Position numbers and translations under genes: made by a program
From: Anaerolineales bacterium
GTDB lineage: Bacteria; Chloroflexota; Anaerolineae; Promineifilales; Promineifilaceae
Length of the DNA stretch: 7,957 nt
Assembly: GCA_020432595.1 (NCBI GenBank)
Contig: JAGQGA010000234.1
Location: forward strand, 1-7,957
Reading direction: 5' to 3'
The notes under the pieces: model-generated
The model's database searches: none
Told to the model about the DNA's origin: nothing
What the model saw: the letters and a program-made list of their open reading frames with translations, nothing else
Part shown: positions 5,635 to 7,957 of the stretch, one piece after another
How positions within the stretch are numbered: the stretch's first letter is position 1
Layout of the letters: every line of letters begins with the position of its first letter

Positions 5635-7957
5635 ATGAAGCAATTGTCTCATTGGAAACTGTCTGTCTTTGGATTCCTATTTCGCAACTATCCAGATGTT
5701 ATTCCCGCTTTCGTGGGTATGACAACTACTTTGGTCGCTACTTGTATCGTAGCAATCACGCTAGGGGCGTGTACACCGCTTATTGCAGAAGAAAGCCCAA
5801 CACCAACGCCCCATGCCACACCGGTGGCGCTGGCTGGTGCCAGCGAAAACCGGGTGACAAAATTTGACCGTTTTGACCGCGAAGCAGAAATGCCTGCGCC
5901 GGAAACGGCCGATTTATTTGTGGGCGAAGGGATTGCTGTGGATGAGCAGGGCAAGGCGCGGCTGACCTTTTTGCAGGATTTGCTGACGGTGGAGGTGCTG
6001 CGGCAAGGGGAACTGCACGTCAAGGAAACGTCGTTGACGGGCAACGAAACGCTGTTGACGCTGTACCAGGGGGCTGGCGTGCTGTTCAACAACTTTGATT
6101 CCAGCAAGGCGATTGGGGCACGGCTGGATGTGGACACCGACTTTTCGCGGGTGACGGTGCGCGGCACCCAGTTTTTGGTCATCCGTGAGGCACATACGCC
6201 GCTGGAATGGATTGTGGTGTTGGAAGGGCACGAGAATGACGTGCTGGTGACGGCCAATGGAACAACAACGGCCGTTTCTACCAACCAAGCGGTTTGGGTG
6301 GCTCCGATTGGGCCGCCGGGCTCGGTGATTGCCGTAGATGGCGCGACGGTGCAGGCATGGTTGAACGCGGTTCGCAATGGCGACCCGGTGGCGGAAATTG
6401 GCGAGGTGGTCTGGGCGCGGGCGACGGGGGAGGTGACGGCCGATTTGCCCGACCCACTGCCGATTGACGCGCCGTTTATGTATGGCGACGTTGAGATTCG
6501 GCTGGATCCGCGTGGTCGGTATGAACGGGTGGATTGCAACAGCGACGGGCGGGCAGATATTTGGCTGGCAAACGGCCGTTTATTGCTCGACCTGCGCCAA
6601 ATTCAAAACCGGGTGCGGGATGTGCAGGTGATGGTGCGGAATGATGGGGCGGCAGGAACGGCCGTTTTCACCGGCTTCAACCCCGAAGGGCGCGTTCGTC
6701 CCATTGCCCAAACGCGAGCCGCACAGGGCAGCGGGGCACTGGAAACATTGGTGCTGGCTTCACAAGAGCAGCCTTTCCACTTTGCCGATTTGGAAATGGC
6801 AAGCGGCTGCTTCCTGGGGCTGGATTTAACGCCCACGCAAGATGACATTGTGGCGCTGCCTGTGGCAACGACCGCTGCCGCTGGTTTGGTTGAAGAGCCA
6901 ACAGCCCCCAGCACACCCACGTTTACCCCTAAGCCAACGGCACAAACACGGCCGTTTGCTGGCTGCGTGGTGGTGCCGCCATCGGGCTGGGTGCCGTATA
7001 CGGTGCAGCCGGGCAACACGCTGTTTAGTTTGGCCGGGCGCACGGCGGCGGGGGTGGCGCAGGTGAAGCAGGTCAACTGTTTGACGGGTGATGCGCTTCA
7101 GGTGGGGCAGCAGCTTTGGCTGCCGCAGTTGCCGCCGCAGATAACACCACCCACGCCAACGTTTACGCCTACACCATCGCCCACGCCATCGCCATCACCC
7201 ACGCCGACGGACACACCGGAAGGGTTGCTGCCGCCTACACTGCTCACGCCGCTGTCGGATGCGGCCTTTGTTTGTGGGCCAAACCAGGAGGTCATGGAGG
7301 TAATGCTGGCGTGGCAGCCAAATAATGCCGCCAACCTGATTGCCAACTATGAGCTAAAACTGGCTCCCTTTGGCCCTAAGGGACTCGCCTACACACCGTC
7401 GTTTGTGCAAACAGCCCAGACCAGCTATACGCTGCCGGTTCCCTGCACGGTAGAACGGGTGGAATGGCAAGTCCGCGCCATGAGCATCAATGAAGCGTGG
7501 AGTGAGTGGTCGGAACAACGGCCGTTTACGCTAACCCACGATATTTCTCCACCTACAATCCCACAGCCCGTTTCGCCAAATGGGGAGGCGATTGGGTGTG
7601 AAGCGGGTGGTGAGGCAACGGTGCGGTTTGTGTGGGAAACGGCCGTTGATCAATCCCCCATTGACCGCTACACCGTGATCATCACCCCTGGCAATGTGGG
7701 CATTGGGCAAACCAGCCGCAGCCAAACCATCCCCGGCAGCCAAACTGAACTTCTGTGGTCGTTACCCTGTGTTAGTAGCAGCTATGGCTGGGCCGTACAG
7801 GCGACTGATGTTTTTGAGCAAAGCAGCGACATCAGCCCAATCATGCCCTTCACCGTTCGCGCTGTTGACACCACGCCACCACCAGCACCGCAAATGCTTT
7901 CGCCCGGTAGCCTAACGCTTGAGACCCCAAGCACTGCCGTCTGCCCGCCAACGCTGA
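5635..7957 (+). CDS. FecR / Ca-loop / LysM / fibronectin-like lipoprotein, 3' end beyond the window
   Basis: The frame stays open for 774 codons to the window edge. The N-terminus has a basic/aromatic start, a hydrophobic run TTLVATCIVAITLGAC and a lipobox ending at Cys46, so it is a predicted lipoprotein exposed outside the membrane. Residues about 93-224 are a FecR domain (GEGIAVDEQGKARLTF, VRGTQFLV at 175-182, VWVAP). D300-C-N302-S-D304-G-R-A-D308 fits an EF-hand-like calcium loop. A Thr/Pro linker (about 426-442) leads to a LysM domain (453-497: YTVQPGNTLFSLA ... LQVGQQLWLP), which suggests binding to cell-wall glycan. A second TP/SP linker (503-528) precedes two fibronectin-type modules (about 531-634 and 639-744) and the start of a third. 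Each full module has a cysteine pair 57 residues apart (547/604 and 655/712). A dispersed hairpin repeat encodes residues 22-30. It is co-directional with the STAND gene but separated by a 221-base structured gap, so a shared transcript is possible but unproven. Confidence 0.87.
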   Translation, partial: MKQLSHWKLSVFGFLFRNYPDVIPAFVGMTTTLVATCIVAITLGACTPLIAEESPTPTPHATPVALAGASENRVTKFDRFDREAEMPAPETADLFVGEGIAVDEQGKARLTFLQDLLTVEVLRQGELHVKETSLTGNETLLTLYQGAGVLFNNFDSSKAIGARLDVDTDFSRVTVRGTQFLVIREAHTPLEWIVVLEGHENDVLVTANGTTTAVSTNQAVWVAPIGPPGSVIAVDGATVQAWLNAVRNGDPVAEIGEVVWARATGEVTADLPDPLPIDAPFMYGDVEIRLDPRGRYERVDCNSDGRADIWLANGRLLLDLRQIQNRVRDVQVMVRNDGAAGTAVFTGFNPEGRVRPIAQTRAAQGSGALETLVLASQEQPFHFADLEMASGCFLGLDLTPTQDDIVALPVATTAAAGLVEEPTAPSTPTFTPKPTAQTRPFAGCVVVPPSGWVPYTVQPGNTLFSLAGRTAAGVAQVKQVNCLTGDALQVGQQLWLPQLPPQITPPTPTFTPTPSPTPSPSPTPTDTPEGLLPPTLLTPLSDAAFVCGPNQEVMEVMLAWQPNNAANLIANYELKLAPFGPKGLAYTPSFVQTAQTSYTLPVPCTVERVEWQVRAMSINEAWSEWSEQRPFTLTHDISPPTIPQPVSPNGEAIGCEAGGEATVRFVWETAVDQSPIDRYTVIITPGNVGIGQTSRSQTIPGSQTELLWSLPCVSSSYGWAVQATDVFEQSSDISPIMPFTVRAVDTTPPPAPQMLSPGSLTLETPSTAVCPPTL
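5698..5723 (+). repeat. Dispersed hairpin element inside the FecR gene's signal-peptide region
   Basis: GTTATTCCCGCTTTCGTGGG followed by TATGAC matches the inverted-type copies at 821-845, 1002-1026 and 1121-1145, with a few changes. It is read in frame as VIPAFVGMT, the usual translation of this element. The upstream GGATTCCTATTTCGC (5671-5685) resembles the left half of another copy, so the insertion may be composite. Confidence 0.7.
7141..7224 (+). repeat. Low-complexity Thr/Ser-Pro linker coding repeat
   Basis: Repeated ACR-CCN and TCR-CCN codons give a TPTPSPTPSP-type hinge (residues 504-528) between the LysM domain and the fibronectin-like modules. Such linkers are extended and flexible and are common in extracellular proteins of Anaerolineae-like bacteria. 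The DNA is prone to slippage. Confidence 0.8.

Larger units (their letters stand above)
1178..7647. repeat. Highly iterated palindrome AACGGCCGTT (16 copies, plus 2 octamer copies)
   Basis: Exact AACGGCCGTT starts at 1178, 2121, 2506, 3097, 3236, 3595, 4041, 4147, 4642, 4758, 5101, 6267, 6571, 6657, 7517 and 7638. The octamer ACGGCCGT also occurs at 1715 and 6948. In the genes it is read as Thr-Ala-Val ten times, (Lys/Arg/Gln/Thr)-Arg-Pro four times and Asn-Gly-Arg three times, so all three phases are used. Some copies extend: 3592-3607 reads GGAAACGGCCGTTTCC, and an AAACGGCCGTTT core appears at 3594, 4146, 4641 and 6570. No copy occurs in the first 1177 bases. Such density resembles cyanobacterial HIP1 (GCGATCGC) in behaviour but has a different sequence. 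Confidence 0.93.

Noticed and set aside
5688..6539. 283-codon minus-strand frame
   Set aside because: It lies opposite the FecR domain coding region, has a Ser/Thr-rich composition without domain motifs, and the plus-strand frame has recognisable domains and a strong ribosome site.

Overview
The window comes from a GC-rich bacterial genome, most likely a member of the Chloroflexota (Anaerolineae, Ardenticatenia or Caldilineae type). The evidence is indirect: an nSTAND1-type ATPase fused to a SIR2-like domain, an effector-associated adaptor domain, and a FecR/LysM/fibronectin-type lipoprotein with Thr-Pro linkers are all typical of large Chloroflexota genomes. No rRNA, tRNA or other taxonomic marker is present.

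Layout. (1) Bases 2-256 are the 3' end of an ABC-transporter permease of the ThiP/FbpB (thiamine or iron) type. Its stop codon overlaps an ATG (TAATG) that opens only a 14-codon frame, which runs into a short palindromic repeat. (2) Bases 257-1148 are a repeat-rich accessory zone with seven or more copies, in both orientations, of a 25-27 bp hairpin element of the kind whose spurious translation reads VIPAKAGI or DSRFRGND. A 119-bp-period tandem duplication lies here, as does one real gene on the minus strand (486-770), a small GIY-YIG nuclease-domain protein. (3) Bases 1249-5413 hold two co-directional genes that look like a conflict or NLR-like module. The first is a 347-aa protein with an N-terminal effector-associated (death-like) domain followed by a SIR2-like domain. 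The second is a 1015-aa protein with a second SIR2-like domain, an nSTAND1 P-loop ATPase, a HEAT-like segment and about six C-terminal membrane helices. Both SIR2-like domains lack the usual catalytic Asn and His, so they look like paired pseudo-enzymes used for sensing or scaffolding. (4) Bases 5414-5634 form a dense set of nested and mutually exclusive inverted repeats. (5) Bases 5635-7957 are a large open gene running off the window: a predicted lipoprotein with a FecR domain, an EF-hand-like calcium loop, a LysM domain and at least two cysteine-paired fibronectin-like modules.

Reading of the module (inference): the first protein would act as an adaptor whose death-like domain pairs with other proteins carrying the same domain. 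The second would be an ATP-driven switch anchored in the membrane, and the two would associate through their related SIR2-like domains. The downstream FecR/LysM lipoprotein is on the same strand and could be a surface or wall sensor, but nothing proves that it belongs to the same system.

Across everything from 1178 onward, coding and non-coding, the palindrome AACGGCCGTT recurs 16 times, plus two further copies of its core octamer ACGGCCGT. It falls in all three reading phases. This is a HIP1-like highly iterated palindrome and is the strongest DNA-level signal in the window.
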